Assembly (NCBI RefSeq): GCF_001665235.1
Contig: NZ_LZSC01000011.1
Span: 124,001 to 188,000 of the forward strand
Length of the DNA stretch: 64,000 bases
Source of the DNA: Mycobacterium sp. 1100029.7
Lineage (GTDB): Bacteria > Actinomycetota > Actinomycetes > Mycobacteriales > Mycobacteriaceae
Direction: 5' to 3'
The position numbers and the translations under genes were made by a program. The notes beneath the pieces were generated by a model, which ran no database searches, had not been told where the DNA came from, and saw only the letters and a program-made list of their open reading frames with translations. Every line of letters starts with the position of its first letter. Position 1 is the stretch's first letter. This document shows positions 51,687 through 62,523 of the stretch, piece by piece.

Positions 51687-53135
51687 CTACCGCAGCGCCG
51701 CGCGAACGGCGGCCGCGAACGCGTCACCCCGGTCGGCATAGCTGCTGAACTGGTCAAACGAAGCCCCGGCCGGTGCGAGCAGCACCGTGTCGCCCGACTG
51801 TGCCATCCCCCGGGCCGCGGCCACCGCTGCGGTCATCACGCGAACGCCGAGACCATCCCCCACATTGTCAACTTTTGTCACACCAGTATCAGCAGTCGCA
51901 TGCATACCAGCATCCTCGCCTGTCACAACCTGCACGACGGGGACATCGGGCGCGTGTCGCGATAACGCCTTGGCAACCTCTTGGCGATCCTGGCCGATCA
52001 GCACCGCGCCGACCAGGTGGGATGCGATCCTGGCGACCTCGGCGTCCAGCGAGGCGCCCTTGAGTAGACCACCAGCCACCCACACCACCCGCGGGTAAGC
52101 GAGCACCGACGCCTCGGCGGCGTGCGGGTTGGTGGCCTTGGAGTCGTCGACGTAGGTGATTCCGTCGGCCTCCGCGATGACCTCGCTGCGGTGCCGGCCC
52201 AACCGGAATGTCGAGATGGCCTGCGCAATCGCCTCGGCCGGCACGTCGACACTGCGGGCCAGTGCCGCCGCGGCCAGGGTGTCCAGCACGCCGACCGGAC
52301 CGGGCACCGGGATGGCCGCGGCCGGCAGCAGGGCCAGGTCGTCGGCGAAGGCGCGGTCGACCAGTTGCCCGGCGCGCACCCCGAGCTCCCCCGCGCCCGG
52401 TTCGCCCAGCCGGAAGCCGGCGCGCACCGGCGCGGCGGCGGTGCTCAGCAAAGCGGCGGCCCGGCCGTCGTCGAGCCCGACGACCGCCACCCGGCCATTC
52501 AGCACCCGGGCCTTGGCCGCGGTGTACTCCGCCATCGACGCATGCCAATCCAGATGGTCCTCGGCGATATTGAGCACCACGCCCGCCTCGGGCCGCAGTG
52601 ACGGCGCCCAGAACAGCTGGAAGCTGGACAGTTCCACGGCCAGCAGGTCGGCCGGCTGGTCCAGGACGTCGAGCACCGGGTCGCCGATGTTGCCGCACAG
52701 CAGGCTGCGCCGCCCGCCGGCGACCAACATGGCGTGCAGCATCGACGTCGTCGTGGTCTTGCCGTTGGTACCGGTCACAACCAGCCAGCGCCGCGGCGTG
52801 CCGTAGCAGCCCGCCGCGTCCAGCCGCCAGGCCAACTCGACGTCGCCCCAGATCGGGACGCCCGCCGCGGCCGCGGCCGCCAGCACCGGCGCCGAGGGCT
52901 GAAAACCCGGGCTGGTGACGACCAGCGCATAACCCGCGATCTGCTGGATCGCCGTGGCGGGATCGACGGTCGCGACGCCGTTCTCGGCGTAGGGCCGCAG
53001 CATCGCCGGGTCGTCGTCGCACAGCGTGGCGGCGGCGCCGAACCGCGTCAGCGCACCCAGGATGGCCCGGCCCGTCACGCGGGCGCCGGCGATCAGGACG
53101 GGCGCGCCCGCCACCAGGGGTTCGAGCCCGGGCAT
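51687..53135 (-). CDS. murD: UDP-N-acetylmuramoylalanine-D-glutamate ligase MurD
   Basis: A 482-residue ligase adding D-Glu. P-loop [11 protein letters not shown], then [18 protein letters not shown] and the C-terminal [11 protein letters not shown] and [12 protein letters not shown]. The ATG at 53135 ([14 protein letters not shown]) lies 1 nt after the mraY stop; a GTG at 53165 would overlap mraY and is less likely. Confidence 0.95.
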   Translation of the reverse strand: MPGLEPLVAGAPVLIAGARVTGRAILGALTRFGAAATLCDDDPAMLRPYAENGVATVDPATAIQQIAGYALVVTSPGFQPSAPVLAAAAAAGVPIWGDVELAWRLDAAGCYGTPRRWLVVTGTNGKTTTTSMLHAMLVAGGRRSLLCGNIGDPVLDVLDQPADLLAVELSSFQLFWAPSLRPEAGVVLNIAEDHLDWHASMAEYTAAKARVLNGRVAVVGLDDGRAAALLSTAAAPVRAGFRLGEPGAGELGVRAGQLVDRAFADDLALLPAAAIPVPGPVGVLDTLAAAALARSVDVPAEAIAQAISTFRLGRHRSEVIAEADGITYVDDSKATNPHAAEASVLAYPRVVWVAGGLLKGASLDAEVARIASHLVGAVLIGQDRQEVAKALSRHAPDVPVVQVVTGEDAGMHATADTGVTKVDNVGDGLGVRVMTAAVAAARGMAQSGDTVLLAPAGASFDQFSSYADRGDAFAAAVRAALR

Positions 53136-53136
53136 C

Positions 53137-54216
53137 TCACGCGCCGATCGTGGCGAGCCACTCACCGTAGAACAGGGCCACCCCCAGGCCGCACGCGATC
53201 GCGGTGAGCAGCCAGAAGCGGATGATCACCGTCGTTTCGGCCCAGCCGCTCAACTCGAAGTGATGATGAAAAGGCGCCATCCGGAACACCCGGCGCCCGG
53301 TGGTCCGGAACGTCAGGATCTGCAGCACCACCGAGGTGACCTCGGCGACGAACAGCGAACCCAGCACCACCGCAAGGATTTCGGTGCGGCTGGTGACCGA
53401 CAGACCGGCGATGATGCCGCCCAATGCCAGCGATCCGGTGTCGCCCATGAAGATCTTGGCGGGCGCGGCGTTCCACCACAGGAAGCCGATGCAGGCGCCG
53501 GCGGTCGCGGCCGCGACGATCGCCAGATCCAGCGGGTCGCGCACGTTGTAGCAGCCCAGCCCCGGTGCAGTGGCGCAGGCGTTGCGGTACTGCCAGAACG
53601 TGATCAGCACGTAGGCGCCGGTGACCATCGCCATGCAGCCCGCGGCCAGCCCGTCCAGGCCGTCGGTGAAGTTGACCGCATTGGACCAGGCGCTGACGAC
53701 GACCACGCAGAACAACACGAAGAGCCCGGGAGCCAGTGTGACAGTGGCGATTTCGCGCACGTAGGACAGATCGGCGCTGGCCGGTGTCAGTCCGCTGGCG
53801 TTGTGAAATTGCAGAACCAGCACCCCGAAGATCACCGCGGCCAGGATCTGCCCGAGCGTCTTGGCCGTCTTGTTCAGGCCGAGGTTGCGCGACCGGCGGA
53901 TCTTGATCAGATCGTCGAGGAAGCCGACACCGCCCAGGATGGTGGCCAGGCCCAGCACCAGCAGACCCGACGCGGTGACGCCCTCGCCGTCGAAAGCCAG
54001 CCCGGCGAGGTGAGTGCCCAGGTAACCAGCCCACAGGCCCGCCAGAATCGCCACGCCGCCCATCGACGGGGTGCCGCGCTTGGTGTGGTGGCTGGGCGGC
54101 CCGTCCTCGCGGATTTGGTGGCCGAAGCCCTGCTTGGTGAACAGCCGGATCAGCGCCGGGGTCAGCAGGATCGACACGGTCAGGGCGATCGCGACGGCGA
54201 CGAGGATTTGCCTCAC
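53137..54216 (-). CDS. mraY: Phospho-MurNAc-pentapeptide translocase MraY
   Basis: A 359-residue, ten-helix enzyme linking phospho-MurNAc-pentapeptide to decaprenyl phosphate (lipid I). Signatures: [42 protein letters not shown] and the active-site histidines in [16 protein letters not shown]. The GTG at 54216 overlaps the murF stop (GTGA). Its length equals the tuberculosis protein as I recall it. Confidence 0.97.
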   Translation of the reverse strand: MRQILVAVAIALTVSILLTPALIRLFTKQGFGHQIREDGPPSHHTKRGTPSMGGVAILAGLWAGYLGTHLAGLAFDGEGVTASGLLVLGLATILGGVGFLDDLIKIRRSRNLGLNKTAKTLGQILAAVIFGVLVLQFHNASGLTPASADLSYVREIATVTLAPGLFVLFCVVVVSAWSNAVNFTDGLDGLAAGCMAMVTGAYVLITFWQYRNACATAPGLGCYNVRDPLDLAIVAAATAGACIGFLWWNAAPAKIFMGDTGSLALGGIIAGLSVTSRTEILAVVLGSLFVAEVTSVVLQILTFRTTGRRVFRMAPFHHHFELSGWAETTVIIRFWLLTAIACGLGVALFYGEWLATIGA

Positions 54217-55790
54217 GGGCGCGTCCCGCCGTCCGCAGGGCTTGCCGAGTCTTCGGCGGCGAGCGCCTCGGCCAGGGCGCCGAGCCCGGCGGAGTTCGAG
54301 GCCTTCACCAAGACGACGTCGCCGGGTTGCAGTTCGGCCCGCAACAACTGCAGGGCGGCGTCGCCGTCGGCCACGTGCACGGCCCCTCTATCTCCAGAGG
54401 CATCCCATGAGCCTTCCAGGACCGCAGCGTGGTGCATCGCGGTTACCGACCTCCCCGTTCCCACGACAACAAGTCGAGACACATCTAATCGCACCGCCAG
54501 CCGGCCGATGCGATCGTGCTCGGTTATCGCGTCCGCACCGAGCTCGGCCATCTCGCCCAGCACCGCCCAGCTGCGCCGCTGCTGCTCACCGCCGCGGGCT
54601 ATCCAGGCCAGCGCTTGCAGCCCCGCTTGCATCGAGTCGGGGTTGGCGTTGTAGGCGTCGTCGATGACGGTCACCCCGTCGGCGCGGGTGCTGACGTGCA
54701 TGCGGTGCCGTGACACCGGGCCGGCCGCGGCCAGCGATGCCGTGAGCTGCTCGACGCTGGCGCCGCACTGCAGCGCGACCGCGCTGGCGCACAGCGCGTT
54801 GGTCACCTGGTGCTCGCCGGACACGCCGAGTTGCACTTCAGCCACTAGGGCCTCCGGGGCCTCCGGGGCCTCCCGCGTGCCTCGCGCGTCCATCGCGTGC
54901 AGGGTAAAGCGCGGCCTGGCCAATTCGTCCAGCGACACGCCTTCGGCCCATACGTCGCTGGGACCGGAGTCGGTGTGGGCCGCGCGGCTGACCCGCACCA
55001 CCCAGCCGGAGGTGACGTGCGCCATCGCCGCCACGGACGGGTCGTCGACGTTGAGGATGACCACCCCTGAGGACGGAACAGATTGCGGCAGTTCGGATTT
55101 CGTTCGGGCGATGGCCTCGCGCGAACCGAACTCGCCGAGATGCGCGGTGCCCACGTTGAGCACTACGCCGATCGTGGGCGGCGCGATCTGCGCGAGCGCG
55201 GCGATGTTGCCCGGATGGCGCGCCGACATCTCCAGCACCAGGTAATCGGTGCGCCGGGTGGCGCGCAGCACCGTCCAGGGATGACCGAGCTCGTTGTTGA
55301 ACGATCCGGGCGGGGCCACCACCTCGCCCAGCGGCTGCAGCACCGCGGCCACCAAGTCCTTCGTCGAGGTCTTGCCCGACGAGCCGGTGATCCCGATGAT
55401 CGTCAGCCCGCCGGCGACCAGCTCCGCGGCGACGGCCCGGGCCAGCTTGGCCAGCGCGTCCAGCACGGCCGCGCCCGAGCCGTCGGGGTCGTGTTCGAGC
55501 ACCCCGGCCCGCGATCCGGAAGCACCGTCGGGAGTGACCACGATCGCGGGGACACCCACCGGTCGCGCGGCCAGCACCGCGACCGCGCCGGCCGCGACTG
55601 CCGAGGCCGCGTGGTCGTGCCCGTCGGCGCGCGCGCCCGGCAAGGCCAGGAACAGCCCGCCGGGGCCGACGGATCGCGAGTCGAATTCGACGGTGCCGGT
55701 GACGCGCAGTTCGGCGGCGTCCGGCGCGGAGATGTCGGACAGTGTGCCGCCGACGATTTCGGCGATCTGCGCGACGGTCAGCTCGATCAC
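54213..55790 (-). CDS. murF: UDP-MurNAc-tripeptide-D-Ala-D-Ala ligase MurF
   Basis: A 525-residue ligase completing the pentapeptide. P-loop [12 protein letters not shown], then [27 protein letters not shown] and LGEMAELG. It is slightly longer than the tuberculosis enzyme, with a loop [12 protein letters not shown] made by a short repeat (GGCCTCCGG) around 54850. GTG start at 55790 overlapping the murE stop. Confidence 0.95.
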   Translation of the reverse strand: MIELTVAQIAEIVGGTLSDISAPDAAELRVTGTVEFDSRSVGPGGLFLALPGARADGHDHAASAVAAGAVAVLAARPVGVPAIVVTPDGASGSRAGVLEHDPDGSGAAVLDALAKLARAVAAELVAGGLTIIGITGSSGKTSTKDLVAAVLQPLGEVVAPPGSFNNELGHPWTVLRATRRTDYLVLEMSARHPGNIAALAQIAPPTIGVVLNVGTAHLGEFGSREAIARTKSELPQSVPSSGVVILNVDDPSVAAMAHVTSGWVVRVSRAAHTDSGPSDVWAEGVSLDELARPRFTLHAMDARGTREAPEAPEALVAEVQLGVSGEHQVTNALCASAVALQCGASVEQLTASLAAAGPVSRHRMHVSTRADGVTVIDDAYNANPDSMQAGLQALAWIARGGEQQRRSWAVLGEMAELGADAITEHDRIGRLAVRLDVSRLVVVGTGRSVTAMHHAAVLEGSWDASGDRGAVHVADGDAALQLLRAELQPGDVVLVKASNSAGLGALAEALAAEDSASPADGGTRP

Positions 55791-57331
55791 GCGCGCTCCT
55801 GTAAGGCCTGCGCGAGCTCGACGCGGTCGTCGAAGGGGCGGACCACGTCGCCGCTGCGCTGTCCGGTTTCGTGGCCCTTGCCGGCGATCAGCACGACGTC
55901 GCCGGGACCGGCCCAGTTCACCGCGTGCCGGATCGCGTCGCGCCGGTCGCCGATCTCGACGATCTCCGCCTTGTGATGCGACTTGGTGCCCACTTGCCTT
56001 GCACCGGTGAGGATTTCGCGCCGGATTGCCGCGGGGTCTTCGCTGCGCGGGTTGTCGTCGGTGACGACGACGAGGTCGGCCAGTTCGGCGGCGACGGCAC
56101 CCATCGGCGCGCGCTTACCGGGGTCGCGATCGCCCCCGGCGCCGAACACCACGGCCAGCCGCCGGCCCGGCCGCAGCAGGGTGGTCAGCACCGCCCGCAG
56201 CGCGCCGGGTTTGTGGGCGTAGTCGACCAGGGCGAGGAAATCCTGGCCGCGGTCGACGTCTTCGAGCCGCCCGGGCACCCGGGTGTCCGCCAGGCCCGCC
56301 GCGGCGTGTTCCGGCGACACCCCGACGGCATCGAGAATGGCAAGTGCGACAAGGCAATTGGCGATGTTGTAGGCGCCCGTCAGCCGGATGCCGATGCGGT
56401 GCCGGCCGCCGTCGGGGTCGATGACGGTGAATTCCTGACCCCCGGCGGCCGTGGATGTCACGTCCTGCGCGCGCCAATGCGCGGGCTGGCCGGTGGCACT
56501 GACGGTGACCGCGTCGACGGCGCGCTGCGCCATCGCGCGCCCGGCCTCGTCGTCGATGCACACCACGGCGCGGCGGGCGTGCAACGGCGAGTCCGGGTCG
56601 AACAGCAACGCCTTGGCGTCGAAGTAGTCGGCCATCGTCGGATGGAAGTCGAGGTGGTCGCGCGACAGGTTGGTGAACCCGCCGACCGCGAAGGTGGTGC
56701 CGTCGACCCGGCCCAGGGTCAGCGCGTGGCTGGACACCTCCATGACCACGGTGTCCACCCCCCGTTCGGCCATCGCGGCCAGCATCGCCTGCAGCGCGGG
56801 CGCCTCCGGCGTGGTCAGCGCGCTGGGGATGTCGGCGCCGTCGATGCGGATGCCGATGGTGCCGATCAGCCCAGCGGTGCGGCCGCCGGCGCGCAGCCCC
56901 GCTTCGACCAGGTAGGTGGTGGTGGTCTTGCCCGACGTGCCGGTGATGCCGACCACCGTCACCCGGTCCGACGGATGCGCGTACACGGTGGCCGCCAGCC
57001 CGCCCAGCACGCTGCGTGGCGCGGGGTGCACCAGCGTCGGCACCGCACGGGCGGACGCATCCATCTCGGCGATCCCGGCCGCATCGGTGAGCACCGCGAC
57101 GGCCCCGCGGGCGACGGCGTCGCCGGCGTAACGGGCGCCGTGGGTGCTCGCCCCGGGCAGCGCGGCGAACAGGTCGCCGGGGCGCACGTCCTGGCCGCGC
57201 AGCGTCACACCGGTGATCGCGATGTCCGCGACGGCGGCGCCGTCGGCCGCCAGCACGCCGACCTGGGCGGCCAGCGCGGGCAGTCGCACGCCCGCACCCT
57301 CGCTGGGGCGCAGCTCAGTGGGCGCGTGCAT
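55787..57331 (-). CDS. murE: UDP-MurNAc-L-Ala-D-Glu:meso-DAP ligase MurE
   Basis: A 514-residue ligase adding meso-diaminopimelate. P-loop [33 protein letters not shown], and the DDNPRSEDP motif that marks meso-DAP rather than lysine specificity. The ATG at 57331 (MHAPTEL) is preferred; a GTG at 57340 adds 3 residues. In M. tuberculosis the Rv2159c-Rv2162c genes separate murE from pbpB; here a TetR/monooxygenase pair does. Confidence 0.95.
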   Translation of the reverse strand: MHAPTELRPSEGAGVRLPALAAQVGVLAADGAAVADIAITGVTLRGQDVRPGDLFAALPGASTHGARYAGDAVARGAVAVLTDAAGIAEMDASARAVPTLVHPAPRSVLGGLAATVYAHPSDRVTVVGITGTSGKTTTTYLVEAGLRAGGRTAGLIGTIGIRIDGADIPSALTTPEAPALQAMLAAMAERGVDTVVMEVSSHALTLGRVDGTTFAVGGFTNLSRDHLDFHPTMADYFDAKALLFDPDSPLHARRAVVCIDDEAGRAMAQRAVDAVTVSATGQPAHWRAQDVTSTAAGGQEFTVIDPDGGRHRIGIRLTGAYNIANCLVALAILDAVGVSPEHAAAGLADTRVPGRLEDVDRGQDFLALVDYAHKPGALRAVLTTLLRPGRRLAVVFGAGGDRDPGKRAPMGAVAAELADLVVVTDDNPRSEDPAAIRREILTGARQVGTKSHHKAEIVEIGDRRDAIRHAVNWAGPGDVVLIAGKGHETGQRSGDVVRPFDDRVELAQALQERA

Positions 57332-57438
57332 TCTCCGCACACCTCCTCCCGTCGCGCTTCATCCCCATGATCAGCCATGACACCCTACCCAGACCCGCCG
57401 GCTTGGCCGGGTCGACACGATCTTCCTGCCGCGGCGGA

Positions 57439-58032
57439 TTACCGCGACGCCAGCAGCGGCAGGAAGATCATGTCGACGATTTCCTCGATGGCCTCGTCGG
57501 GCAGCGGTTGCAGCGTCAACAAGATTTCGTGACGCCACAAGTCCGCGGGTAACCGCGCGATGCGCTCGGTCACCCGTTCGCGATCGATCTCGCCGCGATC
57601 GATGGCGCGCTGGATGGCCTGCTCCATCGCGGTATCCCGGCCGCCCCGGACGAACGCGCTGAGATCGGCCAGGCTGGTGCCGGTTTCCCGGTAGAGGCTG
57701 CCAAGCTGCATGAACACCTGCGCCGCCAGCCCGATCCGGACCTGGTTGGCCCGCCGCAGCAGCCCGATCACGTCGCCACGCAGGCTGCCCGTATCGGGGG
57801 CGATCACCACGTCTTTGCCCGCCGCGTGCGCCAACGCGGCGAGCACCAGTTCCTGCTTGCTGGGCCAGCGCCGGTACAGCACCGCCCGACTGGTCGCGGC
57901 CCTCGCGGCCGCCGCATCGATCGTGAAGTCGTCGTAGCCGCGCTCGGTCAATTCCGCCCACGCCGCGTCCAGCAGCGCCTCTTCCAATGCGCGGCCGCGA
58001 CGCCGCGTCGACACGCCCGCGTTAAGAGACAT
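57439..58032 (-). CDS. TetR/AcrR-family regulator
   Basis: A 197-residue regulator. HTH: RGRALEEALLDAAWAELTERGYDDFTIDAAAARAATSRAVLYRRWPSKQELV, with a YRRW recognition-helix end common in TetR_C_11-type members. It is divergent from the FAD monooxygenase with 71 nt between start codons, so it very likely controls that gene. The pair is inserted between murE and pbpB and is unrelated to division. Confidence 0.88.
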   Translation of the reverse strand: MSLNAGVSTRRRGRALEEALLDAAWAELTERGYDDFTIDAAAARAATSRAVLYRRWPSKQELVLAALAHAAGKDVVIAPDTGSLRGDVIGLLRRANQVRIGLAAQVFMQLGSLYRETGTSLADLSAFVRGGRDTAMEQAIQRAIDRGEIDRERVTERIARLPADLWRHEILLTLQPLPDEAIEEIVDMIFLPLLASR

Positions 58033-58103
58033 TGCGTTTCCTAAAGTCCGGATCTATGTTTCTTGGGTACAAACCGTATCTTAAATCTGAAGGAGTTCGT
58101 CCG

Positions 58104-59204
58104 ATGCGCATTCTCGTGTCCGGCGCCGGCGTCGCGGGCCTCTGCACGGCGATCAACCTCGGGGCCGACGGCCACGACGTCATCGTCGTCGAGCGCGCCG
58201 ATCACCTGCGCGTCAACGGATCCCCGATCGACATTCGCGGCGACTCGATCGCCGTGGCCGACAAGATGGGCGTGCTCGGCCGGATCCGCGAACGCCAGAT
58301 CGATATGACCGAACGCGTGCAATTCGTCGACCGCGACGGCGCCGTGGCGGCCGAACTGCCCGAAGACATCGGCGACTCCCCCGACGACATCGAGATCCCG
58401 CGCGAAGACCTCACCACGATCTTGTACGACCACCTCGGGCCGTCCGTAGACCTGCGGTTCCGTGAGGTCATCACCGACGTCGACGCCCACGAGCGTGGTG
58501 TCGACGTCGGCTTCGCCTCGGGTGAACGCGATCGCTTCGACGTGGTGGTCGGCGCGGACGGGATGCACTCGGCGGTCCGCCGGCTGGTTTTCGGACCCGA
58601 GCAACAATTCGTCCAGCACCTCGGCTACTACGTCGCGCTGGCCGCCTTGACCGACTACACCCCTTCGGGACGAATCAACCCGATGTACAACTTCCCGGGG
58701 CACCTCGCCGGCATCGCCGCCTACCGGGATAAAGCGTTGGCAGTCTTGATTTTTCGCTCTCCCTGGATCGACTACGACTACCACGACCTGGCGGCGCAGA
58801 AGCAGATCATCGCCGACGCCTTCGCCGGTCACCGCGAGTGGAGAGTCCCGGAGTTGGTCGATGCGGCGGTCGCGGACCCCGAGCTGTACTTCGATTCCGT
58901 GAGCCAGATCCACATGCCGAGTTGGCATCGCGGTCGCGTCGTCCTGGTCGGTGACGCCGCACATTGCGCCTCGCCCCTTTCCGGTCGCGGCACCGCCTTG
59001 GCGTTGACCGGCGCCTGGTTTCTTGCCCAGGCGCTGCGCGATCAGCCCGCCGACCCACGCCAGGCATTCGCGCAATACGAACACGACCAGCGTCCGCACG
59101 CGGTCCGCTCGCAGGCGACCGCGGCGCCCGGCGGCGACCGCCTGGTCCCGGCCACCCAGGAGCAGATCGACGCGCGCAACCGCGAGTTCGGCGCTCAGCG
59201 GTGA
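58104..59204 (+). CDS. FAD-dependent monooxygenase (TetX/PHBH-like)
   Basis: A 366-residue group-A flavin monooxygenase. FAD motif VSGAGVAGLCTAINL, DG motif VVGADGMHSAVRRLVFG, GD motif RVVLVGDAAHCASPLSGRGTALALTGAWFLAQAL. It resembles TetX and related small-aromatic or antibiotic hydroxylases; substrate unknown. The ATG at 58104 has AAGGAG at good spacing. It is the only plus-strand gene inside the dcw cluster here. With the divergent TetR gene it looks like a drug- or xenobiotic-responsive cassette. Confidence 0.88.
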   Translation: MRILVSGAGVAGLCTAINLGADGHDVIVVERADHLRVNGSPIDIRGDSIAVADKMGVLGRIRERQIDMTERVQFVDRDGAVAAELPEDIGDSPDDIEIPREDLTTILYDHLGPSVDLRFREVITDVDAHERGVDVGFASGERDRFDVVVGADGMHSAVRRLVFGPEQQFVQHLGYYVALAALTDYTPSGRINPMYNFPGHLAGIAAYRDKALAVLIFRSPWIDYDYHDLAAQKQIIADAFAGHREWRVPELVDAAVADPELYFDSVSQIHMPSWHRGRVVLVGDAAHCASPLSGRGTALALTGAWFLAQALRDQPADPRQAFAQYEHDQRPHAVRSQATAAPGGDRLVPATQEQIDARNREFGAQR

Positions 59205-59215
59205 ACGCCGTGCCC

Positions 59216-61219
59216 TTAGGTGGCCTGCAGGGTCAGCGGCGGCCCGGGATCCGGTGAGAGCGGGACGTTTTCGCGCTGCATCAGCCAGCCGGCGATGTTG
59301 TGGAACAGCGGAGCCGCCGAGTGACCGGGTGACCCGTCGGCGTTGCGCTCCGGGTTGTCCATCATGATGCCGATCACGTAGCGCGGGTTGTCGACGGTGG
59401 CCATGCCCGCGAACGTGATCCAGTAGACGTTGTCGAAGTAGCAGCCGCAGCCCGGGTTGATCTGCTGGGCGGTCCCGGTTTTGCCGGCCATCTGGTAGCC
59501 CGGCACCGCGGCCGCCGAACCGGTGCCCTGCTGGTAGCCCATCGGGTCTTTCTGCACGACGGCGCGCAGCATCTGCCGAACCGTCTGCGCGGTCTGCGGC
59601 GAGACCACCCGAATGCCTTCGGGACGTGGCTCTTCGGTGCGGGTGCCGTCGGCGGCCAGCGTGGCCTTGATGATGCGCGGCGGGATGCGCACTCCGTCGT
59701 TGGCAATGGTCTGGTACATGTCCGTCATCTGCAGCAAGGTCATCGAAAGACCCTGGCCGATGGGTAAGTTGGAGAATGTGCTGCCCGACCACTGGTCGAT
59801 GGGCGGCACCAGACCGGCGCTCTCACCGGGCAGCCCGACGTTGGTGCGCTGCCCCAGCCCGAACTTGCGCACCATGTCGTAAAACCGTTCCGGCCCAACA
59901 CGTTGCGCCAGCATCAGGGTGCCGACGTTGGACGACTTTCCGAACACGCCGGTGGTGGTGTAGGGCATCACGCCGTGATCCCACGCGTCGTGGATGTTGA
60001 CGCCACCCATGTTGAGCGACCCGGGGACCTGCAGCACCTCGTCGGGGTTGCTCAGGCCGTACTCGATCACCGAGGACGCGGTGACGATCTTGTTCACCGA
60101 TCCCGGCTCGAACGGCGACGACACCGACAGGTTGCCCAACTGCCGGTCGCCCTGACGCCCGATGTCCTGGGACGGGTCGAAGGTGTTGTCGTTGGCCATG
60201 GCCAGCACTTCACCGGTCTTGGCATCCAGCACGACGGCCGAGACATTGTGTGCGCCAGACAGATTCCTGGCCTGCTGGACTTGCTGCTGCACATAGAACT
60301 GGATGTCGTCGTCGATGGTGAGCTGGACGGTCGACCCGTTGACCGCCTTGTGCCGGTTGCGATAACTGCCGGGGATGACCACGCCGTCGGAGCCGCGGTC
60401 GTAGGTGAGCGAGCCGTCGGTACCCGACAGCACCGAGTCCATGCTGTCCTCGAGTCCGAGCAGGCCGTGACCGTCCCAGTCGATACCGCCGACGATATTG
60501 GCGGCCAGCGAGCCACCGGGGTACTGGCGCAGGTCTTGGCGCTCGGAGCCGACCTCCGGGTATTTGTCCGAGATCGCGCTGGCCACAGCGGGGTCCACGG
60601 CGCGCGCCAGGTAGACGAAGTTGTCGTCGGTTTGCAGCTTCTTCAGAACCGTCGCGTAGTCCGGCTTGTTGTTCAGCCGGGTCGTAACTTCTTTGGCGAT
60701 ATCGCGAAGTCGCCCTTGCGGATCGGGCGCGGCGGGGTTCTTCTTCTTGGCGTCTTCTAGCTGCTGGCGGACCTTCTTGGGTTGAAACGTCAGCGCACGC
60801 GACTCGATCGTGAATGCCAGTTGCTGGTTGTGGCGGTCGATGATGCTGCCGCGGATGGCTTTTGAGACGTCGGTGACCTTGAGCTGACCGGCGGCCTGGG
60901 CCCGCAGCTTGGGCGCGTTGGTGACCTGCAGGACGAACAACTGCGCGCCGGCCACCAGCATCAGCACCAGGATGACCGCATAGCCGGCACGATGCCGGAA
61001 CATGAACGAGTTGCCGCGGCTTGCGGCCTCGACGACCGGCCGGGTACGCCGCTCGCGTGCCGAGTGACCCAGCGGGGATGCCTTGGGGTCCTGGGCTTTC
61101 TGCGCCGTCTCGGGCTTGCGGAGCCGCTTGGCTCGGCCGACGTCGCGAGAGCCTTGCGGTTTGCGCGACCCGCCGGCCGGCCGGGTCCGGCGAGTCCGGC
61201 CGCCCTCGCCGCGGCTCAC
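59216..61219 (-). CDS. pbpB: Septal transpeptidase FtsI (PbpB, class B PBP)
   Basis: A 667-residue class-B penicillin-binding protein. After a basic N-terminus and one membrane helix (about residues 78-100, AGYAVILVLMLVAGAQLFVLQV), a dimerisation domain leads to the transpeptidase: active-site Ser in the SxxK motif PGSVNK, SSN in GKSSNVGTL, and KTGTAQ. The GTG at 61219 overlaps the upstream FtsL-like gene by 4 nt. Confidence 0.95.
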   Translation of the reverse strand: MSRGEGGRTRRTRPAGGSRKPQGSRDVGRAKRLRKPETAQKAQDPKASPLGHSARERRTRPVVEAASRGNSFMFRHRAGYAVILVLMLVAGAQLFVLQVTNAPKLRAQAAGQLKVTDVSKAIRGSIIDRHNQQLAFTIESRALTFQPKKVRQQLEDAKKKNPAAPDPQGRLRDIAKEVTTRLNNKPDYATVLKKLQTDDNFVYLARAVDPAVASAISDKYPEVGSERQDLRQYPGGSLAANIVGGIDWDGHGLLGLEDSMDSVLSGTDGSLTYDRGSDGVVIPGSYRNRHKAVNGSTVQLTIDDDIQFYVQQQVQQARNLSGAHNVSAVVLDAKTGEVLAMANDNTFDPSQDIGRQGDRQLGNLSVSSPFEPGSVNKIVTASSVIEYGLSNPDEVLQVPGSLNMGGVNIHDAWDHGVMPYTTTGVFGKSSNVGTLMLAQRVGPERFYDMVRKFGLGQRTNVGLPGESAGLVPPIDQWSGSTFSNLPIGQGLSMTLLQMTDMYQTIANDGVRIPPRIIKATLAADGTRTEEPRPEGIRVVSPQTAQTVRQMLRAVVQKDPMGYQQGTGSAAAVPGYQMAGKTGTAQQINPGCGCYFDNVYWITFAGMATVDNPRYVIGIMMDNPERNADGSPGHSAAPLFHNIAGWLMQRENVPLSPDPGPPLTLQAT

Positions 61220-62523
61220 CGGGCAGCGCCTGGCGCCGGTGCGACGCCCGGGCCGGGCAACACCGGCGGCGCCGGGACGGCGGCCTGCGGCGCCCGGTTC
61301 GGCTGCACGGGGATCGGAACTTCGGCGGGCAACGGCGCGGGGATGGGTGCCACCGGCATGCCCCCGATCGGGATCGGCACCTCAGCGGGCACCGCGGCCC
61401 CCGCCAATCCCCCGGGTGTGGGTGTGCCGGGCATCGGTAGGCCCGGCGTGGGCAGCCCCGCCACCGGCAACCCCGGGGCTGTCAGCCCTGGTATCGAAAG
61501 TCCTTGCGGGAGAAGCCCTTGCGGGAGAAGTCCTTGCGTAGGAAGTCCTTGAGTCGGCGGTTGTTGCGCCGGCAACCCCGGCGTCGGCAGCATACCCGGG
61601 AATTGCCCGCCGACCGGGCCACCGGGCGCCACCGGCGCGCCGGGTACCGGCGGCGCCGCCGGGGGCAGGTGCTGGCCACCCACCGTCGTCGAGCCGTCCG
61701 GAGCGCGCAGCAGCGCCTCGGGGCCGCCGGGCCGGCCCGGTACCAGGGCCGCACCCGGATCCGGTTGCAGCCGTACCGAAACCTCCGGCGGCAGCGCTGC
61801 CGGCTTCGGCGGCTGCGGCGGGCCTTCGTCGGGCAACTTGCTGTTCAGCGGCGGCGGTGGCACGCCGTCGGCGGGTTTGGGTGTGCCGACGACGACCCAG
61901 TTACCGGCCGGATCCTGGACCAGGTGCGCGGTGTCGCGGGTCGGAATCATGCCCTGCTTGCGGGCGGCCTCGGCCAGCGCCGGGGCGGCCTCCGCCTCGC
62001 GCACATCGCGCTCCAGCGCCTCTTTCTGCTGCTGCAGCAGGCGGGTCTTCTCCCGGGCGTGGCTCAATTGGTAGGAACGTTCCGCGGAGTCGGTGGACAG
62101 CCACAGCGTCAGCCCCAGGCCCAGTCCCAGCGCACCGATGATCAGCACCACGAACGGAACCTTGGCCAGCAGCGTCTGCGGCCGCAGGTCGATCGACGCC
62201 AGCCGGATGGCCAGCCGCTCACTGAGCTTGGGCCGAACAACCTTGGGCGCCTTGGCTTTCCGTGCCTTCGCCCGCGCCTTGGCTTGCGTGGTGCTCTTCG
62301 CCCGCGCCGACCGTTCGACGGGCCGGGCATGGGGGCTGGTCTGCGGACCGGACTTGGAAGCCCGGGCCTCGCGGCCGGCCGTCGTCCCCGGAGCCGGCCG
62401 CGTGCGACGCGCCGTCGTGTCCGCCGCGCTGCGCCTGCTCTTGCGGGCAGCACCGTCACGGCCGCCGCGACGGTCGGTGCCGCCCCGGCGTTTCGGCGTC
62501 TCGCGTTTGGCCTTCGCTCTCAT
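61216..62523 (-). CDS. FtsL-like proline-rich membrane protein (Rv2164c-like)
   Basis: A 435-residue protein. The basic N-terminus (about 110 residues, Arg/Lys/Ala) is followed by one membrane helix ([21 protein letters not shown]) and a short coiled coil ([32 protein letters not shown]), the FtsL layout. The outer part (about 230 residues) is Pro/Gly/Leu-rich, with pentapeptide steps such as PTQGL and LPQGL encoded by a 15-bp tandem repeat (61498-61557). It sits between rsmH and pbpB, the usual ftsL position. Confidence 0.88.
   Translation of the reverse strand: MRAKAKRETPKRRGGTDRRGGRDGAARKSRRSAADTTARRTRPAPGTTAGREARASKSGPQTSPHARPVERSARAKSTTQAKARAKARKAKAPKVVRPKLSERLAIRLASIDLRPQTLLAKVPFVVLIIGALGLGLGLTLWLSTDSAERSYQLSHAREKTRLLQQQKEALERDVREAEAAPALAEAARKQGMIPTRDTAHLVQDPAGNWVVVGTPKPADGVPPPPLNSKLPDEGPPQPPKPAALPPEVSVRLQPDPGAALVPGRPGGPEALLRAPDGSTTVGGQHLPPAAPPVPGAPVAPGGPVGGQFPGMLPTPGLPAQQPPTQGLPTQGLLPQGLLPQGLSIPGLTAPGLPVAGLPTPGLPMPGTPTPGGLAGAAVPAEVPIPIGGMPVAPIPAPLPAEVPIPVQPNRAPQAAVPAPPVLPGPGVAPAPGAAR
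61498..61557 (-). repeat. 15-bp tandem repeat (four units) in the FtsL-like gene
   Basis: On the plus strand four 15-bp units begin at 61498, 61513, 61528 and 61543, with consensus AAGTCCTTGCGGGAG; the last two drift. They encode pentapeptide repeats of the type (L/T)PQGL/PTQGL in the proline-rich outer region, so unit changes keep the frame. Likely a length-variable locus. Confidence 0.85.
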
